DNA of 64,000 bases from an uncultured Clostridia bacterium (GCA_945482615.1 CALYRG010000001.1:45563-109562), one strand, 5' to 3'; shown: positions 10,371 to 20,805, numbered from the stretch's first letter. Made by a program: numbers and translations. Notes: generated by a model not told the origin, from the sequence alone.

Positions 10371-11450
10371 ATGACACGAGTTGGATTGCTGACCAGCGGC
10401 GGAGACTGCCAGGCGCTGAACGCCACATTGCGGGGTGTTGCCAAGGGCCTGTACAACCTCTACGGCGACGAGGTGGAGCTGTTTGGCTTCATTGACGGCT
10501 ACAAGGGCCTGATGTATGAGGATTACCGGAAGATGTCCCCGGTGGACTTCACCGGTCTTCTCACCCGGGGCGGAACCATCCTGGGCTCCAGCCGCCAGCC
10601 CTTCAAGCTTATGCGGGAGCCTGACCCCAACGGTCTTGACAAGGTGGAGGCCATGAAGTACACCTACCGCCGGATGCGGCTGGACTGCCTGGTGGTTCTG
10701 GGCGGCAATGGCAGCCAGAAAACCGCAAACCTGCTGTCCCAGGAAGGACTCAATGTCATCGGTCTGCCAAAGACCATTGACAATGACCTGTGGGGCACGG
10801 ACAATACCTTTGGCTTCCAGAGCGCCGTGGATATCGCCACCGATGTCATCGACTGCATCCACACCACCGCCTCCTCCCACAACCGGATCTTCATTGTGGA
10901 GATCATGGGCCATAAGACCGGCTGGCTGACCCTGAACGCCGGTATCGCCGGCGGCGCGGATATCATTCTGATCCCGGAGATTCCCTACAATATCGACTCC
11001 ATCATTTCCAAGATCAAGCAGCGTGCCGCCCATGGCAACGGCTTTACCATCATCGCTGTGGCCGAGGGTGCCGTCTCTCAGGAGGTGGCTGCCATGGACA
11101 AGAAGGAGCGGAAAAAGCACCTTGCCAAGCGCAAGGATCCCTCCGTCTCCTACGAAATCGCCCGGCTGATCACCGAAGCCACCGGCCGGGAGGTTCGGGT
11201 CACCGTGCCCGGCCACATGCAGCGCGGCGGCACGCCCTGCCCCTATGACCGTGTCCTGTCCTCCCGGCTGGGCGCCACCGCCGCCCAGATGATCCAGCGG
11301 GGCGAGTTCGGCGTGATGGTCGCCATCAAGAACCGGGTCGTCACCTCCGTGCCTCTGGAGGAGGTGGCGGGCAAGCTCAAGCTGGTGGACCCTGCCTCCG
11401 ATGTCATCGGCGAAGCGAGGCTGCTGGGCATCAGCTTCGGCGACGACTGA
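10371..11450 (+). CDS. 6-phosphofructokinase
   Basis: 359 aa; LLTSGGDCQALNATLRG, LVVLGGNGSQKTANLL, GLPKTIDNDLWGTDNTFGF, VTVPGHMQRGGTPCPYDRVLSSRLG. Confidence 0.93.
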   Translation: MTRVGLLTSGGDCQALNATLRGVAKGLYNLYGDEVELFGFIDGYKGLMYEDYRKMSPVDFTGLLTRGGTILGSSRQPFKLMREPDPNGLDKVEAMKYTYRRMRLDCLVVLGGNGSQKTANLLSQEGLNVIGLPKTIDNDLWGTDNTFGFQSAVDIATDVIDCIHTTASSHNRIFIVEIMGHKTGWLTLNAGIAGGADIILIPEIPYNIDSIISKIKQRAAHGNGFTIIAVAEGAVSQEVAAMDKKERKKHLAKRKDPSVSYEIARLITEATGREVRVTVPGHMQRGGTPCPYDRVLSSRLGATAAQMIQRGEFGVMVAIKNRVVTSVPLEEVAGKLKLVDPASDVIGEARLLGISFGDD

Positions 11451-11475
11451 TCCAAACCTCTCCTGTACATAATTT

Positions 11476-11510
11476 GGCCGCACGGCAGACATTGCATCTG
11501 CCGTGCGGCC
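11476..11510. terminator. Bidirectional terminator hairpin between convergent genes
   Basis: GGCCGCACGGCAGA / TCTGCCGTGCGGCC, 14-bp perfect arms. Confidence 0.8.
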
Positions 11511-11524
11511 GATATTTTACTGAT

Positions 11525-13801
11525 TTAGGCGTTTGCGAACTGGTTGAGGGTGGCGATGAGGCCGTCCAGATCGATGGCGCCGCCGGAGAAGGAGGCCAGG
11601 GACTTGATGGGCATGCCGTACATCATGGCTTCCATCATCTCCGCGCCGCTTCCCAGAGGGTTGGGCTCGTCGGAGGGCTGGTCGGCGCCAAAGGCCTTGC
11701 CCATCTCGGCAACCATCTTGCCGGCCACGGCGGCGGTGCGGCTGTCCTTCAGCAGCTCACCCAGGGTGGTGGCGCCGGTGATGATCAGGGGCAGCTTCTT
11801 GGCGGTGGTGAAGGAGACCTCAGCGGTCAGCTTGATGTCGTTGCTGGCATGGCCCACCAGAACCTCGTAGGTGCCGGAGGGGGCGTACCAATCGCCCAGG
11901 CCCTCGTGATAGAAGGACAGAGCGCGAGCATCGATGACCATGGAGGCGGTCTTGGTTTCGCCGGGCTGCAGGCTCAGCTTCTCAAAGCCCTTCAGCTCCT
12001 TGATGCAGCGGCCGGGCGTGCCGTTCTTGTCGGCAACATACAGCTGCACCACTTCCTTGCCGGCCACCTTGCCGGTGTTGGTCACATCCACGCTGACGGT
12101 GACGGTGGTGTCATCGCTCATGGAGGGAGCGGACAGGCGGAGGTTGCTGTATTCAAAGGTGGTGTAGCTCAGGCCGTGGCCGAAGGCCCAGCGCACAGGC
12201 AGCTTCTTGGCCTCGTAGTAGCGGTAGCCCACGTAGATGCCCTCGGCATAGTCCACGTTGAAGCCGTCGCCGGGGAAGTTCAGGTAGCTGGGGTTGTCCT
12301 CCAGGCGGTAGGGGAAGGACTCGGCCAGACGACCGCTGGGGTTGGCCTCGCCGTAGAGCAGGCGGTCGGTGGCCTCGCCCACGCCCTGGCCGCCCAGGTA
12401 CATTTCCAGAACGGCAGCAACGCTGTCGGCCCAGGGGGCTTCCACGGGAGAGCCGTTGTGCAGCACCACCACGGTGTTGGGCTGAACCTTGGCCACTTCC
12501 TCAATGACCCGGTTCTGGCACACAGGCATGGCCATGCTCTTGCGGTCGTAGCCCTCGGACTCGATGACATCGGGCAGACCCGCAAAGATGACGGCCACAT
12601 CGGCTTCCTGGGCAGCCTTCACGGCGGCAGCCAGCTCGGCTTCATCCAGCACATCGCCATCGAAGGGGAAGCCCTTGGTGTAGGTCACGTTCCGGCCCTT
12701 GGCCTGGGCGCTCTCCAAAGCGGAGGTCACCTTGCTGCAGTTGATGTGGCTGGAACCGCCGCCCTGGAACCGGGGCTTGGCAGCATACTCACCGATGTAG
12801 GCAATTTTCTTGCCGGCAGACAGGGGCAGGATGCCGTTGTTCTCCAGCAGGACGCCGCACTCGGTGGCGCAGTCGATGGCCTTGGCATGATCGGCATCCC
12901 GGTCAAACCTGGCCTCGGGGTGGCGGTGGTCAATGTAGGAGAAGGACACCCGCAGGATGTTCTCAACCGCCTTGTCCAGTTCCTTTTCGTCCAGTGTGCC
13001 GTTCTTCACAGCCTCCACGATCTTGCGGTCGTTGACGCCGCCGGAGGCGGGCATCTCCAGATCCAGACCGGCCTGAATGCCCTTGACCCGGTCGGCAACA
13101 GCGCCCCAGTCGGTCATGACATAGCCCTGGAAGCCCCACTCGTCCCGGAGGATGTCGGTGAGCAGCTTCTTGTTCTCGGAGGCGTAGACGCCGTTGATCT
13201 TGTTGTAGGAGCACATCAGAGTCTTGGGCTGGGCCTCCTTCACGGCCATCTCAAAGCCGGTGAGGTAGATTTCCCGGAAGGCGCGCTCGGACAGGTTGGA
13301 GGAGCAGCTCATGCGGTTAAATTCCTGGTTGTTGGCGGCGTAGTGCTTCATGGAGGTGCCCACGTCCCAGCTCTGGACGCCCTTGATCTCGGCAATGGCC
13401 ATCCGGCCGGTGAGGTAGGGATCCTCAGAGAAGTACTCAAAGTTACGGCCGCACAGGGGGGAGCGCTTGATGTTGGCGGCAGGTCCCAGCAGGATGCTGA
13501 CGTTCTCCGCCTGGCACTCCTCGCCCAGGGTCTTGCCCATGCTCTCCAGCATCTTCTCGTCCCAGCTGGATGCGGTGGCACAGGCAGCGGGGAAGCAGAC
13601 AGCAACGATGCTCTCATTGAGGCCCAGGTGGTCACCCTCGGAGTCCTGCTTGCGCAGGCCGTGAGGGCCGTCGGACACCATCACATTGGGGATGCCCAGA
13701 CGCTCCACACTCTTGAGGAACCAGAAGTCCTTGCCGGAGCACATACCGGCCTTCTCCTCCAGTGTCATCTGAGCCACGATTTCTTTGATGTTGCGGTTCA
13801 T
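11525..13801 (-). CDS. Glycoside hydrolase family 3 beta-glucosidase
   Basis: 758 aa; DGPHGLRKQ, GPAANIKRSPLCGRNFEYFSEDPYLTG, VMTDWGAVADRVKGIQAGLDLEMP, WAFGHGLSYTTFEYSNL, fibronectin III-like C-terminus. Confidence 0.95.
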   Translation of the reverse strand: MNRNIKEIVAQMTLEEKAGMCSGKDFWFLKSVERLGIPNVMVSDGPHGLRKQDSEGDHLGLNESIVAVCFPAACATASSWDEKMLESMGKTLGEECQAENVSILLGPAANIKRSPLCGRNFEYFSEDPYLTGRMAIAEIKGVQSWDVGTSMKHYAANNQEFNRMSCSSNLSERAFREIYLTGFEMAVKEAQPKTLMCSYNKINGVYASENKKLLTDILRDEWGFQGYVMTDWGAVADRVKGIQAGLDLEMPASGGVNDRKIVEAVKNGTLDEKELDKAVENILRVSFSYIDHRHPEARFDRDADHAKAIDCATECGVLLENNGILPLSAGKKIAYIGEYAAKPRFQGGGSSHINCSKVTSALESAQAKGRNVTYTKGFPFDGDVLDEAELAAAVKAAQEADVAVIFAGLPDVIESEGYDRKSMAMPVCQNRVIEEVAKVQPNTVVVLHNGSPVEAPWADSVAAVLEMYLGGQGVGEATDRLLYGEANPSGRLAESFPYRLEDNPSYLNFPGDGFNVDYAEGIYVGYRYYEAKKLPVRWAFGHGLSYTTFEYSNLRLSAPSMSDDTTVTVSVDVTNTGKVAGKEVVQLYVADKNGTPGRCIKELKGFEKLSLQPGETKTASMVIDARALSFYHEGLGDWYAPSGTYEVLVGHASNDIKLTAEVSFTTAKKLPLIITGATTLGELLKDSRTAAVAGKMVAEMGKAFGADQPSDEPNPLGSGAEMMEAMMYGMPIKSLASFSGGAIDLDGLIATLNQFANA

Positions 13802-13825
13802 ACAATACCTCCTGCTTATTTCAAA

Positions 13826-15202
13826 TTAATACTTGTTGATCATCTGCGCCTCGGCCTCTTCCCGGCTCATTTCGCCGTTGTTGACCTTGGCCATCAGCTG
13901 TACGTCATGGTCGTTGAGCTTGTAGAAGTGCAGGATCACCAGAGCAATGATGGTGCCGGCCAGAGGCAGAAGCTTGCTGCAGTTCCACATCTTCTGGGCA
14001 AAGTCGGCAGCCTGGACAGCACCCTCGCCCTCCACAAAGCCGATCAGGCCCAGCACCATAGCCCCAAAGGCGGTGACCAGAGCGGACTGCAGCTTGGCGA
14101 AGAAGGTCTGTGCGGCGAAGGTGATGCCGGGCAGGGAGTTGCCGGTCTTATACTGGCCGTACTCACAGCAGTCTGGGGTGAACATGAAGCCCAGCACGGT
14201 GGTGAAGCCGGCAGGGATGCAGGCCAGAACGCAGCCCAGCAGATACACAGGCAGATTCTGATAGCCCATGATCCAGGTGACGGCGATCAACACTGCGGAA
14301 GCAGCGGTGGCAAAGTAGTACACCTTGAACTTGTCCACCTTCCGGCAGATCAGGGGGACGAACATGCCCAGCAGGATGGAGGGAAGCAATCCCAGAATGC
14401 CGGTGATGGACTGGATGGCCTCATTGCCCACGCAGTAGCGGGCGATGTACAGGCCCCACACGGAGCCCACGTTGGCAGTACCGATAATGAGGAAGGCCAC
14501 GTAGTACAGCAGCAGATACTTGTTGTGCACCAGGTAGTTCATCATGTCCTTGATGCCCACGTCCTGATTCTGACCGGCCTCGGGGGCGCAGCGCTCCTTG
14601 GCGGTGAAGCAGATGGGAAGCATGGTGATGGCGCCCACGATGGACAGCACCAGAACGGTGGAGGTCCAGCCGCCCAGCATGGAGCGGAAGGTAGGGATGA
14701 TGACCATAACGATCAGCACGGCGATCATGGCGCAGACGCGGCCGATGGCGTTCATGGAGGTACGCTCACTCTGCACATCGGTGATGGTGGTGACGATACC
14801 GAAGATGGGCACATCACACAGGGTATAGGAGGTGTCCCACAGCATGTAGGCGATGACGGCCCAGGTAACCTTCACCCAGGGCGCGGCGCCGTTGGGGATA
14901 GCGAACATCAGAACGGTGGCAACCGGAATGCCCACCAGGGAGATGCGCAGCCAGGGCAGGAACTTGCCCTTTTTGAACTGGATCTTGTCCATCAGACCGC
15001 CGAACAGAGGGTCGTTGACAGCGTCCCACACCTTCACGATCAGGGCGATGACCGCAACTGCCGCCACGGAGATGCCCACGTCGGTGAAGTAGGTGTTCAT
15101 GTACATGTAAATGAGCATGTAGAAGATGTTCTGGCCCAGGAAGTACAGGCCGTAGCTGGCCTTCTCCTTCCCGGTGACCATGCCGGTTTTCTGCTTTTGC
15201 AT
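13826..15202 (-). CDS. MFS transporter, GPH family (Na+:sugar symporter)
   Basis: 458 aa; KASYGLYFLGQNIFYMLIYMYMNTYFTDVGISVAAVAVIALIVKVWDAVNDPLFGGLMDKIQFKKGKFLPWLR. Confidence 0.93.
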   Translation of the reverse strand: MQKQKTGMVTGKEKASYGLYFLGQNIFYMLIYMYMNTYFTDVGISVAAVAVIALIVKVWDAVNDPLFGGLMDKIQFKKGKFLPWLRISLVGIPVATVLMFAIPNGAAPWVKVTWAVIAYMLWDTSYTLCDVPIFGIVTTITDVQSERTSMNAIGRVCAMIAVLIVMVIIPTFRSMLGGWTSTVLVLSIVGAITMLPICFTAKERCAPEAGQNQDVGIKDMMNYLVHNKYLLLYYVAFLIIGTANVGSVWGLYIARYCVGNEAIQSITGILGLLPSILLGMFVPLICRKVDKFKVYYFATAASAVLIAVTWIMGYQNLPVYLLGCVLACIPAGFTTVLGFMFTPDCCEYGQYKTGNSLPGITFAAQTFFAKLQSALVTAFGAMVLGLIGFVEGEGAVQAADFAQKMWNCSKLLPLAGTIIALVILHFYKLNDHDVQLMAKVNNGEMSREEAEAQMINKY

Positions 15203-15349
15203 TCTTGATTTGCCTCCTGAAATGATTGTTTTTTGATAGGCACTATTGACATTATAAAAAAGAAAGTTTACAATTTATATATGATTTTCCAGAAAAATAT
15301 CTTTCTTTTCAGTGGCCTATCCCACAAAAAACAGTGTAAGGATTTGTGC

Positions 15350-16147
15350 ATGATGACAGCTTCCACTTCTTCCCAGGCCCAGGACCGGCAGATCACCGCT
15401 TACGCGGACCAGGTGCTGCGCCGCTACTACGATAATTACAACGGCAAGACCAAGGCATCCCTCCGGGACACCAACCGCCGGGCGGGGGAGAAAGCCATGA
15501 TGGAGCCCATTGTCCGGGGAGATCTGGCGGCGGTTCGCGCCATGCAGGAACGGATGCTTCACTTCTCCCTGGATCGGGATGTGGGGCAGATGAGCTACAA
15601 CAGCCTCCAGCAGCTGCGCTATACCGTTGTCAGCTGCATCACGCTCTTCTGCCGGGCAGCTCTGGACGGCGGACTCCCGGAGCGGATTTCCTACGGTCTC
15701 AGTGACAGTCTGATCCAGACCGTGGATGAGCTGGATGATGCCGCCGTAGGGCCTTTTCTGTGCGCAGCCATGCTGATCTTCACTGAGGCAGTACGGCAGA
15801 ATCGATTTGCAGGCGGACACCCCACCCTGCGGCAGTGCCATGAGTATATCGCCGCCCACCTGGACGAGCCGATCCGCCTGTCTCAGCTGGCGGAGGCCTG
15901 CGGCAGGAACCCCCGATATCTTTCCGACCTTTTTGAAAAGGAGCTGGGCATCCGCCCCGCCGCCTATATCCGCAAATGCAAGCTGGAGGCAAGCCGCCAG
16001 GAGCTGCAATACACCCGGGAGAGCATTGCCACCATTGCCGACTACTACGCCTTCCCCAGTGCCAGCGCCTACTGCGCCCAGTTTAGGCAGGCCTACGGCA
16101 TCACCCCCCAGCAATACAGAAAGCAGCCATTTACTTTCAAACGGTAA
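15350..16147 (+). CDS. AraC family transcriptional regulator
   Basis: C-terminal HTH: HPTLRQCHEYIAAHLDEPIRLSQLAEACGRNPRYLSDLFEKELGIRPAAYIRKCKLEASRQELQYTRESIATIADYYAFPSASAYCAQFRQAYGITPQQYRK. Confidence 0.9.
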   Translation: MMTASTSSQAQDRQITAYADQVLRRYYDNYNGKTKASLRDTNRRAGEKAMMEPIVRGDLAAVRAMQERMLHFSLDRDVGQMSYNSLQQLRYTVVSCITLFCRAALDGGLPERISYGLSDSLIQTVDELDDAAVGPFLCAAMLIFTEAVRQNRFAGGHPTLRQCHEYIAAHLDEPIRLSQLAEACGRNPRYLSDLFEKELGIRPAAYIRKCKLEASRQELQYTRESIATIADYYAFPSASAYCAQFRQAYGITPQQYRKQPFTFKR

Positions 16148-16158
16148 GGAGTATTTCT

Positions 16159-16620
16159 ATGACAGATCACGCAACGAAAGCCGCACAGCTGTTCCTGTCC
16201 GGCTGTAACTGTTCCCAGGCCGTGGTGGTGGCCTTCTGCGATGAAACCGGACTGGAGGAGGACTTTGCCAAAAGGCTCTCCTCCTCCTTTGGCGGCGGCA
16301 TGGGCCGGATGCGGGAGGTCTGCGGCGCAGTCAGCGGTATGCTGATGGTGCTGGGCCTGCTGTACGGCTATACCGACCCCGGGGAGGGGGACTGTGTCAA
16401 GCGGGAGCATTACAAGGCAGTGCAGTCTCTGGCCGCACAGTTCCGGGAAGAAACCGGCTCCATCATTTGCCGGGAGATTCTGAAGAATCCTCCCGCCGAT
16501 CCCAATCCCACCCCCCGGACTGCGGCGTTCTACCAAAAACGCCCCTGCACCCGAATGGTGATGACCGCCGCCCGGATTCTGGATGCCTATATTGCGGAGC
16601 ATCCCCGGGAAAATCAATAA
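16159..16620 (+). CDS. C_GCAxxG_C_C family protein
   Basis: AAQLFLSGCNCSQAVVVAFCDETGL...SSSFGGGMGRMREVCGAVSGMLMVLGLLYG. Confidence 0.85.
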   Translation: MTDHATKAAQLFLSGCNCSQAVVVAFCDETGLEEDFAKRLSSSFGGGMGRMREVCGAVSGMLMVLGLLYGYTDPGEGDCVKREHYKAVQSLAAQFREETGSIICREILKNPPADPNPTPRTAAFYQKRPCTRMVMTAARILDAYIAEHPRENQ

Positions 16621-16667
16621 TGTGCTTATCGGCGTAAGTCAGCAATATGGTGCTTTCGCCAATCCCT

Positions 16668-16714
16668 TGGCTCCACCTTTGGGGGAGCTGTCAGCTTCGC
16701 TGACTGAGGGGGTA
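16668..16714. repeat. Tandem-hairpin intergenic repeat (REP/MITE-like)
   Basis: GGCTCCACCTTTGGGGGAGC followed by GTCAGCTTCGCTGAC; two adjacent small palindromes in noncoding DNA. Confidence 0.5.
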
Positions 16715-16785
16715 TCCTCTAAACTTTCAACTTTCAATCTTCAACTACTCACCTGAGTCAATCCGATACGCATTCATAAAAACAG

Positions 16786-16931
16786 ACCGGCCACGAAACG
16801 AGTTGTCTCCGGCGACTCGCCGGTTTTCGCCGCCCAACCTTTTTGTGCTGCTTCGTTACCAAGCCGACCACCCAGGAGTCCCGGTTGACACACCGGCCTC
16901 GTAACGAATTGTCCCCGGCGACTCGCCGGTT
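16786..16931. repeat. Pair of ~40-bp direct repeats, each ending in a CCGGCGACTCGCCGG palindrome
   Basis: 16786-16825 ACCGGCCACGAAACGAGTTGTCTCCGGCGACTCGCCGGTT vs 16892-16931 ACCGGCCTCGTAACGAATTGTCCCCGGCGACTCGCCGGTT (36/40 identical). Confidence 0.75.
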
Positions 16932-17040
16932 AACAGATTGTTTTCATACTTTCCTCTTGTTTTGCGGCGGAAAATAGAGTATAATGTTCGTCGTCAACGA
17001 GAAATGATGCATCAATCCTGCTGCGAAAGGAGGCGGAGCC

Positions 17041-18378
17041 ATGGCCCTTCGGGATGAAGATATGGATAAGCGGAGAGAAAAGCGGGAAGCCATGCGCCGC
17101 AAGCAGCGCTCCGCTGCCCGGCGGATGCGTCTGACCCTGCTGGTCGCTCTGGTCATTCTGGGCCTGTGCGGCTACGGCATCTGGCAGCTGACCCAGAACG
17201 GAGAAGATGTCCAGGCCGCCGCCCCTACCCAGGCGACCCATCCTCCCACGGAGGCCACCGAGCCAACCCAGCGCAGCCCCCTGACCACCATCCACCTCCG
17301 GGCTGCCGGTGACCTGAATGTCACCGACAGCGTCGTCTCCTCCGGCATAGCCGTCAATGGCTATGATTTCAGCGGCGTTTTCAAGGACGTATCCTCCGTT
17401 CTGTCCGGCGCGGATCTGACCTTTATGAACTTTGAGGGCAATGCCTGCGGCGAGCCCTACGGCTCAGAGACCTCCTCCGCCCCCGTCCGTCTGCTGGATG
17501 ACCTTCGGGCCTGCGGCGTGGATTTGCTGCAGGTAGCCAACTCCTGCGCCATCAACAACGGCATCAACGGTCTCACCGCCACCCTCAACAGCATCCGCTC
17601 CGCGGGCATTGAGCCGCTGGGTGCCTACGCCTCCTCCCGGGAGTATCAGGCTTCCAAGGGCTACACCATCGTGGAGGTCAAGGGCGTCAAGATTGCCTTT
17701 GTGGCCTTCACCAAGGGTCTCGGGGGCCGGGGTATGCCCGCCGGCAGCGAGAATCTGGTGAACCTTCTGTACGTGGACTACGATAACCTGTATCAGGAGA
17801 TTGACAAGGACACCATCGAAACCGTGCTGAAAAACGTCCAGGCAGAGCGGCCTGATCTTACCGTCGCCCTGCTCCACTGGGGCAGCGAGTACAATGACGA
17901 CATCAGCAAGACTCAGAAGTCCATCGCCAATCTGATGCTCAAGCGGGGCGTGGACGTGATTATCGGCACCCACCCCCATACCCTCCAGCCCATTGTGTTC
18001 GATCAGGCTGCCGGAACGCTGGTTGCCTACTCTCTGGGCGACTTCTTCGGCGATGCCGTCCGGGGCGCCACCAACTACTCCATCGTGCTGGATATTGAAG
18101 TCACCAAGGACACCACCACCGGTAAGACCCGGGTGACGGACTACAGCTACATTCCGATTTACACCGTCACGGAATCGGAGTGCCCGGATCAGAAGCGCCG
18201 GGTGGTGCGCATCCAAGGCGCCATGAAGGGCTACGGCCTGTATGATCCCACCGGAGAGAACACCTCCTACCCGGGCCGGTACCTGGACAGCATCACCCTG
18301 CAATGCTATGAAGGCATGAAATACGCCCTCCAGCGTATCGAAGAGCGAATCGTCATGCCGGAGGAAAAGAGCAGCTGA
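17041..18378 (+). CDS. CapA family protein (poly-gamma-glutamate capsule / metallophosphatase fold)
   Basis: RAAGDLNVTDSVV...DLTFMNFEGNACG...LLQVANSCAINNGINGLTATLNSIRSAGIEPLGAY...VALLHWGSEYND...RGVDVIIGTHPHTLQPI. Confidence 0.85.
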   Translation: MALRDEDMDKRREKREAMRRKQRSAARRMRLTLLVALVILGLCGYGIWQLTQNGEDVQAAAPTQATHPPTEATEPTQRSPLTTIHLRAAGDLNVTDSVVSSGIAVNGYDFSGVFKDVSSVLSGADLTFMNFEGNACGEPYGSETSSAPVRLLDDLRACGVDLLQVANSCAINNGINGLTATLNSIRSAGIEPLGAYASSREYQASKGYTIVEVKGVKIAFVAFTKGLGGRGMPAGSENLVNLLYVDYDNLYQEIDKDTIETVLKNVQAERPDLTVALLHWGSEYNDDISKTQKSIANLMLKRGVDVIIGTHPHTLQPIVFDQAAGTLVAYSLGDFFGDAVRGATNYSIVLDIEVTKDTTTGKTRVTDYSYIPIYTVTESECPDQKRRVVRIQGAMKGYGLYDPTGENTSYPGRYLDSITLQCYEGMKYALQRIEERIVMPEEKSS

Positions 18379-18519
18379 TACAGCCATTCGGGGGCATACC
18401 GCCCCCGATTCTTTTCGCTTCTATGACCGTATTGATTATTATTCAGTCGTATGCTAGTATATTGGCAAGAAAACGACTTTCCCTGTGAGAAATCTATTGT
18501 TTCAGGAGGGTACTGCATT

Positions 18520-19863
18520 ATGCCAGCACTGCGGGGCACAGCATCCCGGGAGGCACTTTGGAAGCAGATGCTTCTGTTTTTCCTCCCGCTTCTGTTTGGA
18601 ACCTTTTTTCAGCAGCTTTATAACACGGTTGACGCGGTGATCGTAGGCCAGTTCGTGGGCAAGGAGGCCCTGGCCGCAGTGGGCGGCAGCAGCGCCGCCA
18701 TCATCAATCTGCTGGTGGGCTTTTTCATGGGCCTGTCCAACGGTGCCACCGTCATCATCGCCCAGAGCTACGGCGCAGGAGACCGTCAGAACGTGTCCCG
18801 GGCCGTCCACACCGGAATCGCCCTGTCCATTGCCGCCGGTGCCGCCCTGACCCTGCTGGGTGTTCTGTTCGGCGGGTCTGCCCTGCGGATGATGGGCACG
18901 CCCCAGGACGTGTATTCCGGCTCCCGGGTCTACCTCACCATCTACTTCTGCGGTATGGTTCCCAATCTGGTGTACAACATTGGCGCGGGCATCCTGCGGG
19001 CGGTGGGAGATTCCAAGCGTCCCCTGTATTTTCTCATCATCACCTGCTTTGCCAACATCGGCCTGGATCTTCTGTTTGTGGCCGTGCTCCACTGGGGGGT
19101 GGCCGGTGTTGCTGCCGCCACCATTGTCAGCCAGACCATCAGCGCCGCCATGGTCATCCTGACCCTGACCCGGAGCCGGGAGGTCTACCACCTGGAACTG
19201 CGGAGCATCCGCTTCCACGGCAAAACCCTGAAGCGAATCGTCAGCATCGGCATTCCCTCCGGAATCCAGAGCGCCATGTACGCCATCTCCAATCTGCTGA
19301 TTCAGTCCAGTGTCAACTCCTTCGGCACAGACACCGTTGCCGCCTGGACTGCCTTCGGCAAGCTGGATACCCTGTACTGGATGGGCAGCGGCTCCTTCGG
19401 CATCGCCGTGTCCACCTTCGCCGGGCAGAGCTACGGCGCCGGGGACTACAACCGGATGCGCTCCGCCGTCCGCAGTGGCTTCGTCATGAACGCCATCTAC
19501 GCGGTTTTCCTCAGCACCGCCATGTTCTTCGGCGGGCAGTTCGCCCTGCGGCTGTTCCTGGAGGATGAGACCGTCATCGGCTACGGCGTCACCATGAGCC
19601 GGTTCATCTCCACCGCCTACCTGCTGTTCATCCCCATCGAGCTGCTTGCCGCCGTGTGCCGCAGCGCCGGCGACACCCTCCGGCCCACCATCATGACCGC
19701 CGTGGGCATCTGCGGCTTCCGTACCGTGTGGCTGTTCACCGCCCTGCCCATCTGGCACACCCGCCAAATGCTCTACGTCAGCTATCCACTGAGCTGGGCC
19801 ATCACTTCGGTTCTGTTCATCCTGTACTACCGCAAGGGCACCTGGCTGCGCAAGCACCAGTAA
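18520..19863 (+). CDS. MATE family efflux transporter
   Basis: FFLPLLFGTFFQQLYNTVDAVIVGQFVGKEALAAVGGSSAAIINLLVGFFMGLSNGATVIIAQSYGAGD. Confidence 0.93.
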   Translation: MPALRGTASREALWKQMLLFFLPLLFGTFFQQLYNTVDAVIVGQFVGKEALAAVGGSSAAIINLLVGFFMGLSNGATVIIAQSYGAGDRQNVSRAVHTGIALSIAAGAALTLLGVLFGGSALRMMGTPQDVYSGSRVYLTIYFCGMVPNLVYNIGAGILRAVGDSKRPLYFLIITCFANIGLDLLFVAVLHWGVAGVAAATIVSQTISAAMVILTLTRSREVYHLELRSIRFHGKTLKRIVSIGIPSGIQSAMYAISNLLIQSSVNSFGTDTVAAWTAFGKLDTLYWMGSGSFGIAVSTFAGQSYGAGDYNRMRSAVRSGFVMNAIYAVFLSTAMFFGGQFALRLFLEDETVIGYGVTMSRFISTAYLLFIPIELLAAVCRSAGDTLRPTIMTAVGICGFRTVWLFTALPIWHTRQMLYVSYPLSWAITSVLFILYYRKGTWLRKHQ

Positions 19864-19888
19864 CATCCTATCGTATGGAGGGATTCCT

Positions 19889-20764
19889 ATGGCAAACAAT
19901 CCCATGGAGCGGGCAAGCCACTCCTTTGTCCACATCTACGACACCCTCACCGGGGAAGATACCATCGCGGCAGAATTCAACACCGTGGTGGAAGCCCCCT
20001 TCTTCACCAGAGACGGCAGCGCCCTTTACTACAATACCCAGGGAAAAATCTACCGGCTGGAGCTGGCCACCGGAGCCATCACCCACATCCCCACCGGAGA
20101 GGCAACCCTGTGCAACAATGACCATGTGCTCAGCCCGGACGGGAAGCAGATGGCAGTCAGCAGCGGCCATGACGGCGACTGGCAGTCCCGGATCTACACC
20201 GTGAACCTCGCCACCGGGGAAAGCACCTGCCTGACCCCGGAGCCCCACAGCTACCTCCACGGCTGGTCTCCCGACGGCAGGGACATCGCCTTCTGCGGTG
20301 CCCGGGACTATGGCCGTGGACTGGAATGGGACATCTACACCATCCCGGCAGCAGGCGGGCCTCAAACCCGGCTCACCAATGCCCCCGGTCTCAACGACGG
20401 CCCGGAGTATTCCCCCGACGGAAAGACCATCTGGTTCAACTCCGTCCGCACCGGGCGGATGCAGGTGTGGAAGATGAACGCCGACGGCACCCAGCAGACC
20501 CAGATGACCTTTGATGAAGACTGGAACGCCTGGTTCCCTCACATCAGTCCTGACGGAAAGACTGTGGTGTACCTCGTCTACCGTAAGGAGGATCTGGAGC
20601 CCGGCGAGCATCTGCCGGACAAGCAGGTGGAGCTTCGCCGGATTCCCGCCCAGGGCGGCCCGGAGGAGACGGTGCTCTCCCTTTTCGGCGGACAGGGCAC
20701 CATCAACGTCAACAGCTGGTCCCCGGACAGCCGCTTCTTTGCCTACGTTTCCTATCGCAGATAA
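19889..20764 (+). CDS. TolB-like / WD40-like beta-propeller protein
   Basis: Repeated blades: HVLSPDGKQMAVSSGHDGDWQSRIYTVNL, HGWSPDGRDIAFCGARD, GPEYSPDGKTIWFNSVRTGRMQVWKMNADGTQQTQMTFDEDWNAWFPHISPDGKTVVYLVY. Confidence 0.8.
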   Translation: MANNPMERASHSFVHIYDTLTGEDTIAAEFNTVVEAPFFTRDGSALYYNTQGKIYRLELATGAITHIPTGEATLCNNDHVLSPDGKQMAVSSGHDGDWQSRIYTVNLATGESTCLTPEPHSYLHGWSPDGRDIAFCGARDYGRGLEWDIYTIPAAGGPQTRLTNAPGLNDGPEYSPDGKTIWFNSVRTGRMQVWKMNADGTQQTQMTFDEDWNAWFPHISPDGKTVVYLVYRKEDLEPGEHLPDKQVELRRIPAQGGPEETVLSLFGGQGTINVNSWSPDSRFFAYVSYRR

Positions 20765-20805
20765 CGCGCCCCGGTTCATACTGTGTTCGTAATACAGTTC
20801 ATTTT

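Noticed and set aside
11474-15208. 1244-aa + strand ORF
   Set aside because: Entirely antisense to GH3 and the GPH symporter; His/Gly/Gln-rich composition typical of reverse-frame reading of GC-rich genes.
16786-16931. CRISPR array
   Set aside because: Only two diverged copies, 106 bp apart, no cas genes.
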